A DNA stretch of 64,000 nucleotides from Chrysopilus asiliformis (GCA_964034945.1 OZ035962.1:53128231-53192230); one strand, 5' to 3'; positions 10,378 through 21,527 are shown, numbered from the stretch's first letter. The notes: generated by a model from the letters alone, not told the origin. Numbers and translations are program-made.

Positions 10378-11111
10378 AAATGACCTAGAGGTGTGACGAA
10401 AGCGGTATACTTAATAGATGAACAAGAAATATTGACTTGATAAAAGCCACTTCTCAGATCTAAAATTGTAAAATATTTTTTATCCTTTAATCTAACTAAC
10501 AAATCTTCTATTACAGGAATAGGGTAATTATCTCGAACCGTTATTTTATTTAAATCTCGATAGTCAACACAAAGTCGCGTCTCATGATTTTTCTTGTGAA
10601 CAAGAACTATTGGAGAGGCATAGGGAGAATCGCTTTCTCTAATAATATTTCGCGCCAGTAAATCATCTAAAATTAATCGCAATTCATTTAGGTGTGTAAA
10701 GGGTAATCTGCGGGGTGTACAATAGAAAGGTTCCTCTTTTGTTAATTTTATTTCTAATTTTACTTTGTCTAAACTGAAATCGTCTTCAGACTTATTCGAA
10801 TCGAGATTCGTTTTTATTATATCATTTAATTTACTTTTAATGTTAGTAGATAAATTATCGTTAATATTTAGTTGAATTTCTTTAGGTTTATTGTCAAAAA
10901 TATTTATATTTAAAATTTCATTAAAAAAATTGTCACCTTCGTTTTCACCAATTTCATCTTGACTAGAAGAGCCATCATCCTTTGATTCATTTAAGGTATC
11001 ACAATTCGGTCCAATTACAAAATTTAAATTAACTCGTGACACAAAGTTTCGACCTAAAATTATTTGAGGAGTCATTGAATAATCACAAACCACTAAAATA
11101 TTTAATGTCAT
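10371..11111 (-). pseudogene. Gypsy-1 pol, 5' half: protease tail and RT fingers/palm
   Basis: The frame starts at the very end of the protease region (MTPQIILGRNF) without an active-site DTG, then runs through a linker rich in Asn and acidic residues into the RT: SPYASPIVLVHKK, RLCVDYRDLN and YFTILDLRSGFYQV. It stops at the LINE-2 target site just after TPLGHFE; the reading continues at 7557. Upstream, the gag frame and this frame overlap across 11083-11111, which probably marks an internal deletion that removed the gag C-terminus and the protease active site. Confidence 0.88.
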
Positions 11112-11550
11112 ATTTCCTTAAGGCTTCTTTTAGCTCTGGAAGTTTTCGAGCGCTATGCAATAGAAGTTTGTTTGAGTCACTATCGTTGATTCCATGTATT
11201 ATGTAATACAAAAGATCAGCTTCTTCCAGATCACTATACGATGCGATTTCTTGGATTTCTAGAACATACTGCTGATATGATTCGTCTCGCCGTTTGCGAC
11301 GACTAAGAAGGCGATTATGAGTTTCCGCTTTAGAAATTGTTCTGCTGAATTCTAGAAGCAACTTGTTTTTAAGAACAGACCACGTGCTGGCTGATGCTGT
11401 CCGCAGAAACAACTTTGCGGTACCCGCCATCAGCCGCTTAGCATAAATCACCTTAACTTTATCATCCCACCGCATTGCCTCACCAATTTCTTCAAAATTT
11501 TTCAGCCATTTTTCCACCGAAAAATGATTATCACCGCTGAACGTTGGCAA
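11083..11550 (-). pseudogene. Gypsy-1 gag, capsid region
   Basis: A retrotransposon Gag capsid-like domain is recognisable: FSGDNHFSVEKWLKNFEE at the start, then the helical part with TWSVLKNKLLLEF and ESYQQYVLEIQEIA. No zinc knuckle follows, and the frame ends within a few codons of protease sequence, consistent with a deletion. The true frame extends upstream to about 11625, where it joins the SAP-domain reading through a frameshift in a run of A on the coding strand. Confidence 0.82.
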
Positions 11551-11599
11551 TGAGTTCTCTATATCGCGGAAATTGAATAAATTATTTTGATTGTTAACA

Positions 11600-11959
11600 C
11601 TAACCTCTTGGTCCAGTTCTTTTAACTGCTTTTTTTAACTCTGCAATCTCCTTTTTCTTCTTTACCGCTTCTCGCAAAAGTTCCAGTTCTTGATCTAAAT
11701 TAGCTGTAGTTTCTCCCACACCACAAACTTGGTCGTCTGCACTTTCTTCTTCTATATTCGATGTCTGTAGCTCACCTTGTGATGAAAGTTCTGCTTGCAA
11801 GTCCAGCTCGTTCAATAATTTCCAAGCTTCTTCTAGACGCAAAGCCAACTCTGCCTTAGATCCAACCGTACTTAGGTTTAACTTCCTTAATTTCAATTTT
11901 AACCTTGTCATCGTAGCCTCTCGAAGAAAAATCCATGCGGTGTCTGGTAAATTCCTCAT
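11600..11959 (-). pseudogene. Gypsy-1 gag N-terminus with SAP domain and coiled coil
   Basis: Residues about 18-45 (MTRLKLKLRKLNLSTVGSKA...RLEEAW) match the SAP fold, a short helix-extended loop-helix that binds DNA or nuclear matrix. An acidic stretch and a Glu/Lys-rich coiled coil follow. Near 11631-11637 an A-run shifts the frame, so the ORF ends at 11600 with an unrelated tail, while another frame continues into the capsid part. SAP domains at the Gag N-terminus occur in some insect Gypsy lineages; here it may help with chromatin binding, which is inference. Confidence 0.75.
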
Positions 11960-12314
11960 TGTAATACAAATTTTCGGTTCAATATACCACTTCTGATTTG
12001 TAATAAATAAAACTCGACTGGTCTCTTCGATGGTCTTTATTGGAATGCTTTATCCTCTATTCAAATATGACTTATTGCAGTTACAATAGAGATGGTTTAC
12101 AATAGAAAGCGATATTAATACCGATAGGCCTACAATATAGAAGAAGTTTAGCGAAACAGTTCACTGCAATTGAGCCACCTCTAAATATTATTCAAAAATC
12201 TTGAAATTTTACACAAATTACTTTTAAATATATTGGAACAAAATTCCGGGGTGGGAGGTTCAAATATATGTACTTTGATTTTTTGACACACCCTAGTCCT
12301 CATCATGTAACAAA
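11960..12314 (-). other. Gypsy-1 upstream region, no gene seen
   Basis: AT-rich sequence upstream of the SAP-gag frame, probably 5' untranslated region and possibly remains of the 5' LTR. No second LTR copy is available for comparison and no clear primer-binding site was found. The border with Gypsy-2 lies near 12300. Confidence 0.4.
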
Positions 12315-13523
12315 TGAATGTAGGTTAAAGGAACGTTGGGAAAATCTAAACGTATCGGGAAACGGACAACGGCCGACTGCAAGCACCCCAGTCAGGCAAC
12401 AAAGATAAGCGAGGAATTGTTAGGGTGTAATCAGCCCCAACCCCATTTGGAAGTTAAAGAATCAGAACAAAATTTTAATCAAAGTCAAAATCAGAGCAGC
12501 ATTGTAGAAGCCATTAGAACACCAATGGTCCAATTTCCTTTAGATATAGTACGAAATAATAAGGCAAGTTTATTAATAGATACGGGGGCTGATGTAAGTT
12601 TAATAAAAAAATCAAGTTTAAAAAACACGGTTCAGATAGACGAAAATACGAAATTGGAAATTAGAGGAGTATGTGGAAAAACTTATACATTAGGTACCTG
12701 TCATGGGGAAATATTATTAGGTAACAAAATAAGTTGCGATTTTCAAGTATTAGACGAAGATGTACATTTGCCAGGGGATGGTTTAATAGGAAGCGATATT
12801 TTAACAAAGCATATAAACATAGAAGGTCCTAATAAACAAATCGTTTTTCCACGGGAAGGGATAACATTACCAATGTATCCAGGAGAATATGCGACAGGAT
12901 CATCAGAAAAGTGTCAATGTCAGATTGAACAAGATGAAGTATTTGACAATTACGTGGGGGACATCGACCAACCACAAGTTTGCCCTGAGGGGACAATTAG
13001 CTTTACAGGAGGCAATAACGACTCTGAGGAGACTATCCCTTCTTGTAGTTAGCACTTGTGCAAACTGGAGTCCTATCACCCTGAGGGGATCGATTCCACG
13101 GGTAAAAATTGTGTTGAATATGAAGAGTTGCACTCACAAGATAATACTTGTGTTCATGGTGAAAATTCTCATTCACAATTGTCCAACGGTAAAAATTGTG
13201 TTAAAAATGAAGAATTGCACTCACAAGATAATACCTGTGTTCATGGTGAAAATTCAAATTCACAATTGGCCAAAAAATCAAATACTAAACTATCTCAACA
13301 TTTGAATAACTGTTTTAAGGATATTAATGAGACTCCGAGAGAAGTTAATATCTGGGGTAAAACCGATGATTTCTATTTGGAATCTTTTTTCGGTGAATTT
13401 GACCCTGAAGACGTTTCGATAAGTAGGTCAGACACACTTTCTGTACCACAAGAAAGAGACTCAGAGAGAAAAGGATACCGATTTCAGAAGCAAATCGCTA
13501 TTTTCCAACGAGTTAGATTTTAA
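12315..13523 (+). pseudogene. Gypsy-2 gag tail, protease and linker (broken)
   Basis: The element is 5' truncated: a short stretch of Gag C-terminus can be read near 12325, then a frameshift leads into the frame starting at 12336. The protease is clear, with LLIDTGADVSLIKKSS as its active-site region and GLIGSDIL further on. A TAG at 13050-13052 interrupts the same frame, which resumes to 13523. The stretch 13101-13274 is a tandem duplication of 29 codons (GKNCV.YEELHSQDNTCVHG type). A frameshift around 13490 moves the reading into the RT frame. These breaks make the copy inactive. Confidence 0.82.
13101..13274 (+). repeat. 87-bp in-frame tandem repeat in the Gypsy-2 protease-RT linker
   Basis: Two copies (13101-13187 and 13188-13274) both begin ggtaaaaattgtgtt and encode 29 residues rich in Cys, His, Glu and Ser. 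Because 87 is a multiple of three the duplication keeps the frame. Confidence 0.85.
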
Positions 13524-16430
13524 AACGATAATCCCCGCTCGAAGCGAAAAGATTGTTTTAGTTAAAGTAAACAATGATCAAGAGAAAATTTGTTATGCAG
13601 AACAAATAAAACCAGGGGTCTATATGGGAAACTGTTTGATTAAGGGAAGAGATAAAGTAGCTAAAGTTAGCGTTTTAAATATGAATAATGAAGATATTAT
13701 ATTGGAAGATTATAGGCCGAACATGGAGCCAGCATCAGAATTTTTTATTTGCGAATTAAATGAGGATATAGGTGAAGATTTTGAAAAAGAAAATAGTAAG
13801 GATATTTTTACGAGATTACAGAAACACAGTGAAGTAAATAGCGTTAGGGAAAAAATAAATGGAAATAAGGTCAAGAATGAAATACAGGTGAATAACAATG
13901 GTCGAATTATGAGAAAAGAAATAGTAAAAAATGATAAAGATACATATAATGATGTAAGGCGTAAAAAGGAAGAAAATATAAGAATATTGAATAATTATGG
14001 GACAAAAAGAAATATATTTTTGAGAAAAGATAAGGAAATAGACAAAGAAATAAGGAACGAGACTAAAGAGAAAATAAATACAAGAGGAAATATAGATGAA
14101 AACTTTAACAATAATTATTATAAAACTAAATCTGCAGGATATACGAAAGAAACTTGGAGAATTGCGGAAATTATAAAAGGTTTAAATTTAAACGAAGAGT
14201 ATAACGAGGAAGAGAAAAGAGCAATAATCGAAATTTGTGCAGAATATAATGAATTATTTCATCTCACGGGAGATAAGTTGACATACACTACAGCGCAAAC
14301 CCATAAAATACCAGTAAAGGGTAGTCAAGCACCCATTAACCAGAAAATGTATCGGTTACCAGAGACTCAACGTCAAGTTATTTTAGAACAGGTGGAAGAT
14401 ATGTTAGAAAACGACATAATAGAGCCAAGTAAAAGCCCTTGGAATTCTCCATTACTGGTAGTACCTAAGAAAGCAGGCCCAGATGGTAAGAAACGGTGGA
14501 GAGTGGTTGTAGACTATCGAAAATTAAACGATATAACAATAGGAAATGCATTTCCACTGCCGAGAATTGAAGATATTCTTGACCAGTTGGGACATTGTCG
14601 TTATTTCACCACTTTAGATTTGGCTAGTGGATACCATCAGGTCCTCGTTGAAGACGAAGATCGGGAGAAAACTGCTTTTAGTACGATTTTTGGACATTAC
14701 CAATTTAAAAGGATGCCTTTCGGGTTAAAAGGAGCACCTGCGACGTTTCAGCAGATGATGAATCAAGTGTTGACAGGCTTACAAGGATGGAAATGTTTTG
14801 TTTATTTGGACGACATAGTCATTCACGGCAAAAATTTAGCCGATCACAATAATAAATTACGTGAAGTTTTTAGTCAATTATCAAAATTCAATTTAAAATT
14901 ACAATTAGAGAAATGTCATTTTTTGAAAAAAGAAGTAGTGTATTTAGGACACGTTTGCTCCGAAAAAGGCGCGATGCCTGATCCTGCAAAAACGGCCTGC
15001 GTACAAACCTTCCCTGTTCCAAAAACGGCCAGACAAGTCCAATCGTTCTTAGGATTGGCTAACTACTATCGAAAATTTATCCCAAATTTTTCAAAAATCG
15101 CGGAACCAATAAATAAATTACTTCGCAAAGATACAAAATTCAAATGGACTCAGGAATGTAATAAAGCATTCACCGAATTGAAAGAAAGTTTGATTAAACC
15201 ACCGTTACTACGATATCCTGATTTCCTGAAACCTTTTACGTTAACAACCGATGCCAGTAACGAAGCTCTAGGTGCAGTTTTATCTGAAGGCGAAAATGGG
15301 ATTGAACACCCAATTGCATATGCTAGCCGATCTCTCAATTCAGCCGAGCGTAGATATTCGACTATAGAAAAGGAGTTATTAGCAATAGTATGTGCAACAA
15401 AAAATTTCAGGTGTTATCTTTATGGAAGACCATTTAAAATTTTAACAGATCATAAACCTTTGATTGGGGAATGTAGAGTAAAGGATACAACATCTAGGTT
15501 GGTAAAAATGCGGCATAAACTTTCAGAATATGATTATACTATTGAATATAAAGCAGGAAAACTAAATCAAGTTGCTGACGCTTTAAGTAGAATACCACAA
15601 GATAATACAGAAAATCAAGAAAAAGAGACTCAGAATCAAAAAACCATTCTTGCAGTAACCAGAGCACAAAGGAAAGCCATAGAACAGGCAGAAAATTCAA
15701 CTAGGGACAATAACGAGAATACAAATAACACAACCCAAGATCTGTCAAACATTTCATCAAATGAGGTAACAGAAATAACTAGTTCTGAAGATATAAAAGA
15801 GATATTGAGAGCATTTCACGATAATCCATTAGGTGGACATCAAGGGATTTTTAAGACATTTGAAAACATTAGAAGAAAGTACAAATGGAAAAATATGTGT
15901 AGAGATATAAAAACCTATATAAAACGCTGCTCCCTTTGTCAGAAAAACAAATCAGGCAAGAATCATGTCATGCCAATGGTTATACCCAACACAGCAAACA
16001 AACCATTCGAAAAGGTTTACTTGGACATTGTTGGACCCTTGGAAGAAACGATAAATGGTGAGAAATATATTCTGACTTTTGCAGATGACCTAACGCGATT
16101 CACTGATTGCTATGCAATCCAGGATATGGAAAGCTCCACTGTGGCTAAAACCTTTTTCGACCAAATCATCAGTCGATACGGAGTACCAAAAAAATCAGTA
16201 ACGGACCAGGGGTCTAATTTTACAAGCGACTTATTCAAACGCCTTTGTAAACTTTTAAAAATAAAGAAAATGCAAACAACTGCTTACCACCCTCAATCAA
16301 ATGGCGTGCTCGAAAGAAGCCATAAACCTTTGATAGAATATTTGAAATCATTCGTCCATAAAAATCCCAGAACATGGAACGAACACCTTCGTCAGGCCAT
16401 GTTTGTGCATAACTCCACAATTCACCACAA
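13494..16430 (+). pseudogene. Gypsy-2 pol: RT, RNase H, integrase
   Basis: From about 13494 the pol frame reads through a post-protease segment (IIPARSEKIVLVKV) and a long basic, Asn/Lys-rich region into the RT: SPWNSPLLVVPKK, VVDYRKLND, FTTLDLASGYHQV and active site VYLDD. FLGLANYYRKFI follows, then RNase H (LTTDASNEALGA) and an integrase with an H2C2 finger (HDNPLGGHQGIFKT..., CSLC) and D-D-E motifs VYLDIVGP, SVTDQGSNFTS and HPQSNGVLERSH. The frame stays open to about 16430, where an indel moves the reading into the ORF at 16403-16774; the ORF's own tail after that point (to 16518) is out of frame and meaningless. Confidence 0.9.
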
Positions 16431-16774
16431 GTACAGGATTCACCCCGATGGAGATACTGTATGGTTTTACACCAGATATTCCTACAGACTTAAAACAAGT
16501 TCCTCAGCCAGTGTATAATTACGAAGATTATGTTCTCGAGTTAAGAAACAAATTACAGAATGGCTATCAATTAGCTAAATTAAATTTGCAAGTATCAAAA
16601 GAAACGAATAAGAAATACTACGATCGGAATATAAACCCAGCAAAATTTCACGTAGGAGACAAAGTTTTAGTAAAGGACGCTGCCAAAAAAGGCAAACTTT
16701 CACAGGTGTGGTTAGGCCCATTTACCGTTATAGGAATACCAACCGAAATCAACACAATTATTATGGTTAATTAA
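16403..16774 (+). pseudogene. Gypsy-2 integrase C-terminal part (frameshifted)
   Basis: In a different frame from the main pol, this ORF continues the integrase with STGFTPMEILYGFTPDIP, a Lys-rich helix and a chromodomain-like or SH3-like GPF module (FHVGDKVLVKD...WLGPFTVIG). These are the usual last segments of Ty3/Gypsy integrases. It ends at 16774 shortly after the GPF motif, so the extreme C-terminus may be lost. Confidence 0.85.
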
Positions 16775-17363
16775 AGAAAAAAACGTGTCCATAATAATCG
16801 GTTAAAATTATTTTATGAATAATAATGAATACTTCTCTACTGAGATTGTAAAACAATACCAGAAATCGTTATTTCCCGACCTATACCCGATAATACAAAA
16901 AACGAAGAACAAAATTACGAAAAACCATTAGAACTAAAATCCGGACCACCATATAATTTAAGCGTGGGGGCATTCGTTTCACAACCCCGAAAATAAATAC
17001 ATTAAAGGTTTAATTTAACTTTATAAAATCAAGAAAAATATTTTTTTTGGTAAAATTTCATATAATTATATTAATAACAGTAAAATTGTACGAAAGATTT
17101 AAAAAAAAATATATTTTTTTTAATATATATATTTTGATAACATTTAAATATTAAAAACTAAACTTTTATAAAAAGGAAAATTTATAATAAATAAATGTAA
17201 GGAATTTAAATGAATGTAATGAATTCAAAATAATTAGTTAAAGTAAAATTGTACAAAAAAAAAAAAAAAAATACATGTTTAAAATGATATTGTGAAAACT
17301 AAACATAAGATTATTTTTTTTCCTAATAAAAAAAAAAAACAATAAAGTTGAAGGGGGAAGGAA
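16775..17363 (+). other. Gypsy-2 3' untranslated region and polypurine tract
   Basis: Non-coding, very A/T-rich, with several A runs. An earlier purine-rich site (gcgtgggggc near 16963) is followed by a second at 17348-17361 (gttgaagggggaag) just before TGTAGTG, which best fits the polypurine tract that primes plus-strand DNA. Confidence 0.6.
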
Positions 17364-18151
17364 TGTAGTGAATGTAGGAATGTAGTGAAATGGAATCGAG
17401 ACCGGATACTTACAAAATCTAACTATTCAACATCAACTATAAGCAATGGATTTCGAAAGTTGTTAATTGGTTCAGTGACCGTTGTAGTTACTAAAAACTA
17501 TTGCCAACATAGTAATTTCAAAAGAAAGTCGTTAAGCAACAAAGTCTCATTTTTGAACGAAGACTAAATTTCAACGTTGCTATTTCCAAATATCGACTTA
17601 TTGAAGTTACGATGTGTCAACATTCGATTGACCTAATATTTATATTTTCCCATGGGAAAGTAAAGTTATTAATTTCGTGTTGTAGAAATGTTAACGTAGA
17701 TCCGAATCCCTACTCGATTCAACAAAGGAAGAGGTCAAAATTTAGGTATGGAAGAATTTGACAAGAGACAGTTGTAAATTAGAAGTCGACAAGAAGAGTT
17801 GTAAATTAGAAGTCGACAAGAAGAGTTGTTAATGAGAAGTCAAGGAGAACGGTAGTTAGTCAGTAGTTAACGAGTAGTGTAGTAGAAGTCAGTCAATAAG
17901 TAATTAATTCAGTAAATTCTGTAAAGATCAATAAGTTGCGAAGTATAAGTGAATTTTGTAAAGGAAGATCAATTTTTGAGATTGTGAATAAAGTAAAGAA
18001 ACCAAGTTAATTGTAAAAGAAAATAAGTTTATAAGTTTATACAAAAGGAAAGTGTTTAATAAAGACAAAAGTTAAAAGTGAATTGTGTTTTAGTTTTCAC
18101 CATCCATCGTTTCTATCACCCAAACTTCTTATCCATCTAAACACCACCACA
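17364..18151 (+). mobile_element. Gypsy-2 3' LTR
   Basis: The proposed LTR runs from TGTAGTG after the polypurine tract to CACCACA at 18151; the ends are near-perfect inverted repeats (TGTAGTG/CACCACA). Beyond 18151 the reading of a Helitron Rep protein begins abruptly, which supports that border. Polyadenylation-like aataaa occurs near 17986 and 18056. No second LTR is present for confirmation. An earlier CA near 18099 is an alternative end. Confidence 0.55.
17771..17851 (+). repeat. 27-bp tandem repeat in the LTR
   Basis: gttgtaaattagaagtcgac is repeated with a 27-bp period at 17771 and 17798, followed by a diverged third copy. Such repeats in an LTR can hold promoter or enhancer elements; that role is inference. 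Confidence 0.8.
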
Positions 18152-18696
18152 CCGGAAGCCTCACTCTTCCACCTGAGGGCATTGCACCACTGGCATTTGT
18201 GACTTGTGGTACCTAGGGCTACACTGGCGTCTGCTTCATAGGATACCTTAGGATCATACGCCAGCCCTGAGTGAGCCTTGACTTTCCATGGAAGTGCTCG
18301 TCTTTCTATTTGTAATCCAGGATTGTTTTGCTCATATCGAGACTGTGTTACTCTTTGCGCGTCGGGGTGACTTTGTTGGTATTTCGCCACTTTAGCACAG
18401 TGCTTTGCGTGGAGAACTTTCTGGTACTTGGCCACTTTAGCACAGTGATTTGCGGGATGAACTTTCTGGTACTTGGCCACTCTAGCACAGTGCTTTGCTG
18501 AGTGAACTTTCTGGTACTTGGCCACCGCAGTATAGTGTACCGAGGGATTGTTCTCCGCATATTTCCTTGCCGTATCCTTGAGTTGCTTTCTTCTTTTAGC
18601 GTCGGTATGTGTCGCACAACTTTTGCAAGGAGTTATCTTGGGTATAGAAACAGATAGTAGCTGTAATAAGTGGTTGGACTGAGAGCACGTCGGCAT
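18152..18696 (-). pseudogene. Helitron Rep/helicase protein, N-terminal fragment
   Basis: This minus-strand frame has a Cys pair (CKSCATH), a Lys/Arg-rich part and about five tandem units of roughly 16 residues of the type AKYQKVHPANHCAKV. A linker with AYDPKVSYEADASVALG follows, then CQWCNALRWKSEASG. This order (KYQ-HP repeats, then a C-x2-C-A-x5-E module) is what I recall from the N-terminal region of insect Helitron replicase-helicase proteins. Coding similarity stops at 18152, where the expected next Cys pair is missing and the Gypsy-2 LTR begins, so the LTR appears to have interrupted the gene. The ORF as such continues to 18097 with LTR-derived residues. The replicase HUH motif and helicase are not present. 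Confidence 0.65.
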
Positions 18697-18699
18697 AAG

Positions 18700-18954
18700 T
18701 CACTTCTTCAGAATTAATTGATAGATACGCATCGAAATGGCCCCAAGAGAGATCTTGCGTAAAACGTATTCTCTCCACAGGGTGACATTCAGTATCGAAC
18801 CTCTCATATAGCAGACCATTGCGGTAAACTTCGAATACCTAGTCAAACAGTTGCCCTTAACATTAAGATATTCGAGTGTCATGTTTAGGGGTGAAGGATT
18901 AATATCGAAACCGTAGTTTTGTAATTCAACGCAATTCGGACAAAGTATTGACAA
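18700..18954 (-). other. Unrecognised ORF upstream of the Helitron Rep fragment
   Basis: An 84-codon frame with Cys residues near its start (CPNC) and no family I can name. An overlapping frame (18596-18778) continues a similar-looking composition, which may indicate a frameshift near 18775. It could be upstream coding sequence of the Helitron protein, a captured fragment, or chance. Confidence 0.25.
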
Positions 18955-19117
18955 TCAAAAATCCAATCTAAACCGGTACGTTTGACGTCTTCATTCAGAA
19001 TGAAAAGATGTCAAGCTGTTTATAAGAGCTTAACATAAAGAATTTCATGGAAAGGCAAATTTTTTGTTAAACAAATTAGCCAACTAAAAGCAAGGGGCTT
19101 TTTCTTGGGAAATATAG

Positions 19118-20105
19118 CAGGGGGTTTTTGGGTTCGCTGATCACGAATCCGGTGTTAGATTTTCGAAATTGGAAACGGAAGGTCCTGTAAGGATAATGCG
19201 AATATCCTTTTCGCCATTATTCCTCGGGAAGACTGGCGTTAGGGCGTTACAGATAATTTTGAAGTGATCAGCGACCCCGATATTTGCGTTATCCTTACAG
19301 GATATTCCGTTTCTAATTTCGGAAATCTAATACCGGATTCATGATGAGAGACCCCGAAAACCCCCTAATGCCAGTTTTTCCCGGCAAAAACCGGAAAGGA
19401 TATTCGCATTATCCTTACAGGACCTTTCGTTATAATTTTTGAAAATGTAGCACCGGATTCGTGATTAGCGACCCCGAAAACCCCCTAATGCCAATTTTTC
19501 CCCGGGAAAAATGGGACAAAGGATATTTGCGTTATCCTTACAGGACCTTCCGTTTCCAATTTCGAAAATGTAACACCAGATTCTTTATCAGCGACCGTGA
19601 AAACCTCTTAATGTAATTTTTCCCGGGAAAAACGGAAAAGGATATTTGCATTTTCCTTACAGGACCTTACATTTGGAGTTTTGGAATTCTAACACCGTAT
19701 TTGTAATCAGCGACCCGAAAACCCTCTAATGAAATTTTTCCGGGAAAAAGGGAAGGGGATATTTAGGTTATCCTTGCAGGACCTTCTAATTCAAGTTTCG
19801 AATTTCTAACACCGGTTTCATTATCAGCGACCCCTACAACCTCCGAATTTCAAATTTTCGCGGGGAAAACCGGAGAAAGCATATTTGATTTTTTTTTTAC
19901 AGCATTTAGATTTTTTTTGGAATTCTAGCACCGTATTCCTGATTAGTGACCTCGAAAACACCGCAATGCGATTATGCTTATAGGACCCTTCGATAGGATT
20001 TTTGAAATTATAACACCGGATTCGTGATCGGCGACCCCAGAAACCCCATTGTGTTAATTTTTCCCGGAAAAAAAACGGAAAAAGGTTATTTGCAGGCTCT
20101 TCCGT
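19118..20105 (-). repeat. 122-bp minisatellite array (about eight diverged units)
   Basis: The unit contains atccttacaggaccttccg, aacaccggattcgtgatca and cgaccccgaaaacccccta. The period is 122 bp, measured at the clean array near 33250. The first unit at 19118-19230 lies in the opposite orientation to the rest. Helitron ends elsewhere in the window flank the same repeat, so this is probably the body of a decayed Helitron. Orientation is given as opposite to the Helitron at 59933. Confidence 0.85.
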
Positions 20106-20450
20106 TTTGAACGCTGGATTCATAATCAGCGAATCCGAAAACCCGCGAGTGGCACTGTCGAGGCCAGCGGAAATATCGCGGTCATGGGACGGATATCTAG
20201 TTTCAACCACGAGACAGATATCCGACCCTTTTTATAAGTACGTCCAAACAGCGAAACCGCTGACTCGACATATGACAATACAACGGGACCTCCAAGACTC
20301 ACGGTGGAGTAAATATGAAGATGCACACCGTGAGATAATAAAAGTGCGGACTCAACATTCCTCTCCAGCTAGAATTTTTAAGCTAGCAGTAAGTTATGAT
20401 TGTTGTTTGAACTGTTAAAGTAGTAAGTCACTACTTAACGAAATATTCAC

Positions 20451-20936
20451 CCCTATTCCCGTAACCGGCGGGACGTGTATACGCCACGCAAGTTTTATCT
20501 CGATCGAATGAAATTTTCTTATTCTAGTAGACGTAGAAACGCAGTTTTATTCAGCCCCGCGCTGACTATTTTGACAGTTTTGCTGATTTGATACGCATGA
20601 AGTTTTATTTGTTCAATTAAATGATTGTACTGCGTTAGTTTTTCCTGACCTTCAACAAAACTTATATTTAGTTAAAATTCATTGAATGTATAAATAAAAT
20701 TCACATTTTTATTCAAACTTTCTATTTAATTGATTGGTCCCGCAACGATTTACTCGCGGGAAATAAATGTATGGAAAAGTCAAAACATTCGCGGGTGCGT
20801 TTAGTGTAATACCGAAAGTAAAACGTTTTCAGCGCCACGGCACACGCCGGGACAATTGCGTTTAGCAGAATGCAAATTTTCTACGGGAAACGCCTAATCC
20901 CGCGGCGTACACGTCCCGCCGGTTACGGGAATAGGG
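20451..20936. mobile_element. MITE with ~28-bp terminal inverted repeats, copy 1
   Basis: The ends ccctattcccgtaaccggcg and cgccggttacgggaataggg are inverted copies, continuing inward as ggacgtgta. The interior is AT-rich and non-coding. No target-site duplication is obvious, so the superfamily is not assigned. Confidence 0.7.
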
Positions 20937-21008
20937 CTGATTATTACACGAATTACAATCGTGATTTCCTTGCAAATTAATTTGAATTTTATATCGAATT
21001 GGGATTTG

Positions 21009-21194
21009 AAAAAAATGCACTAAAAAGAAAAAAATAATTTTCTGGCCGCCGTGTATCACAAATATAAAAGCTTTTAAAAAGCGAGATAAAGCATAAAGCA
21101 ATAAAATAAATATTTATCTCGCTTTTTAAAAGCTTTTATATTTGTGATACACAGCGGCCAAAAATTATTTTTTTCTTTTTAGTGCATTTTTTTT
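21009..21194. repeat. AT-rich palindrome, about 80-bp arms, copy 1
   Basis: Left arm atgcactaaaaagaaaaaaa through gcgagataaa is matched in reverse by tttatctcgc through ttttttagtgcat, with a loop of roughly 20 bases. It could form a long hairpin and may be a foldback MITE. Confidence 0.88.
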
Positions 21195-21527
21195 AAAAGC
21201 TTTTTTTTTTTTTAAAAACCCGCGAGTGGCACTGTCGAGGCCAGCGGAAATATCGCGGTCATGGGACGGATATCTAGTTTCAACCACGAGACAGATATCC
21301 GACCCTTTTTATAAGTACGTCCAAACAGCGAAACCGCTGACTCGACATATGACAATACAACGGGACCTCCAAGACTCACGGTGGAGTAAATATGAAGATG
21401 CACACCGTGAGATAATAAAAGTGCGGACTCAACATTCCTCTCCAGCTAGAATTTTTAAGCTAGCAGTAAGTTATGATTGTTGTTTGAACTGTTAAAGTAG
21501 TAAGTCACTACTTAACGAAATATTCAC

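Larger units (their letters stand above)
20140..21216 (+). repeat. 1,077-bp tandem duplication, copy 1
   Basis: The segment from aacccgcgagtggcactg is repeated at 21217 with only a few differences (for example caacaaaac against caaaac). Each copy holds a short ORF (last part KYVQTAKPLTRHM...), a 486-bp TIR element and a long AT-rich palindrome. Confidence 0.93.

Noticed and set aside
12889..13305. Overlapping alternate-frame ORF in Gypsy-2
   Set aside because: It lies over the protease/linker reading, has no domain and is explained by the codon bias of the real frame.
19118..20105. CRISPR-like array
   Set aside because: The repeats are 122 bp with no short repeat/unique spacer structure and there are no cas genes; this is eukaryotic minisatellite.
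20107..20418. 103-residue ORF as a complete gene
   Set aside because: Its first part is minisatellite sequence and the start differs between the three copies; only the last 60 residues are kept as a finding.
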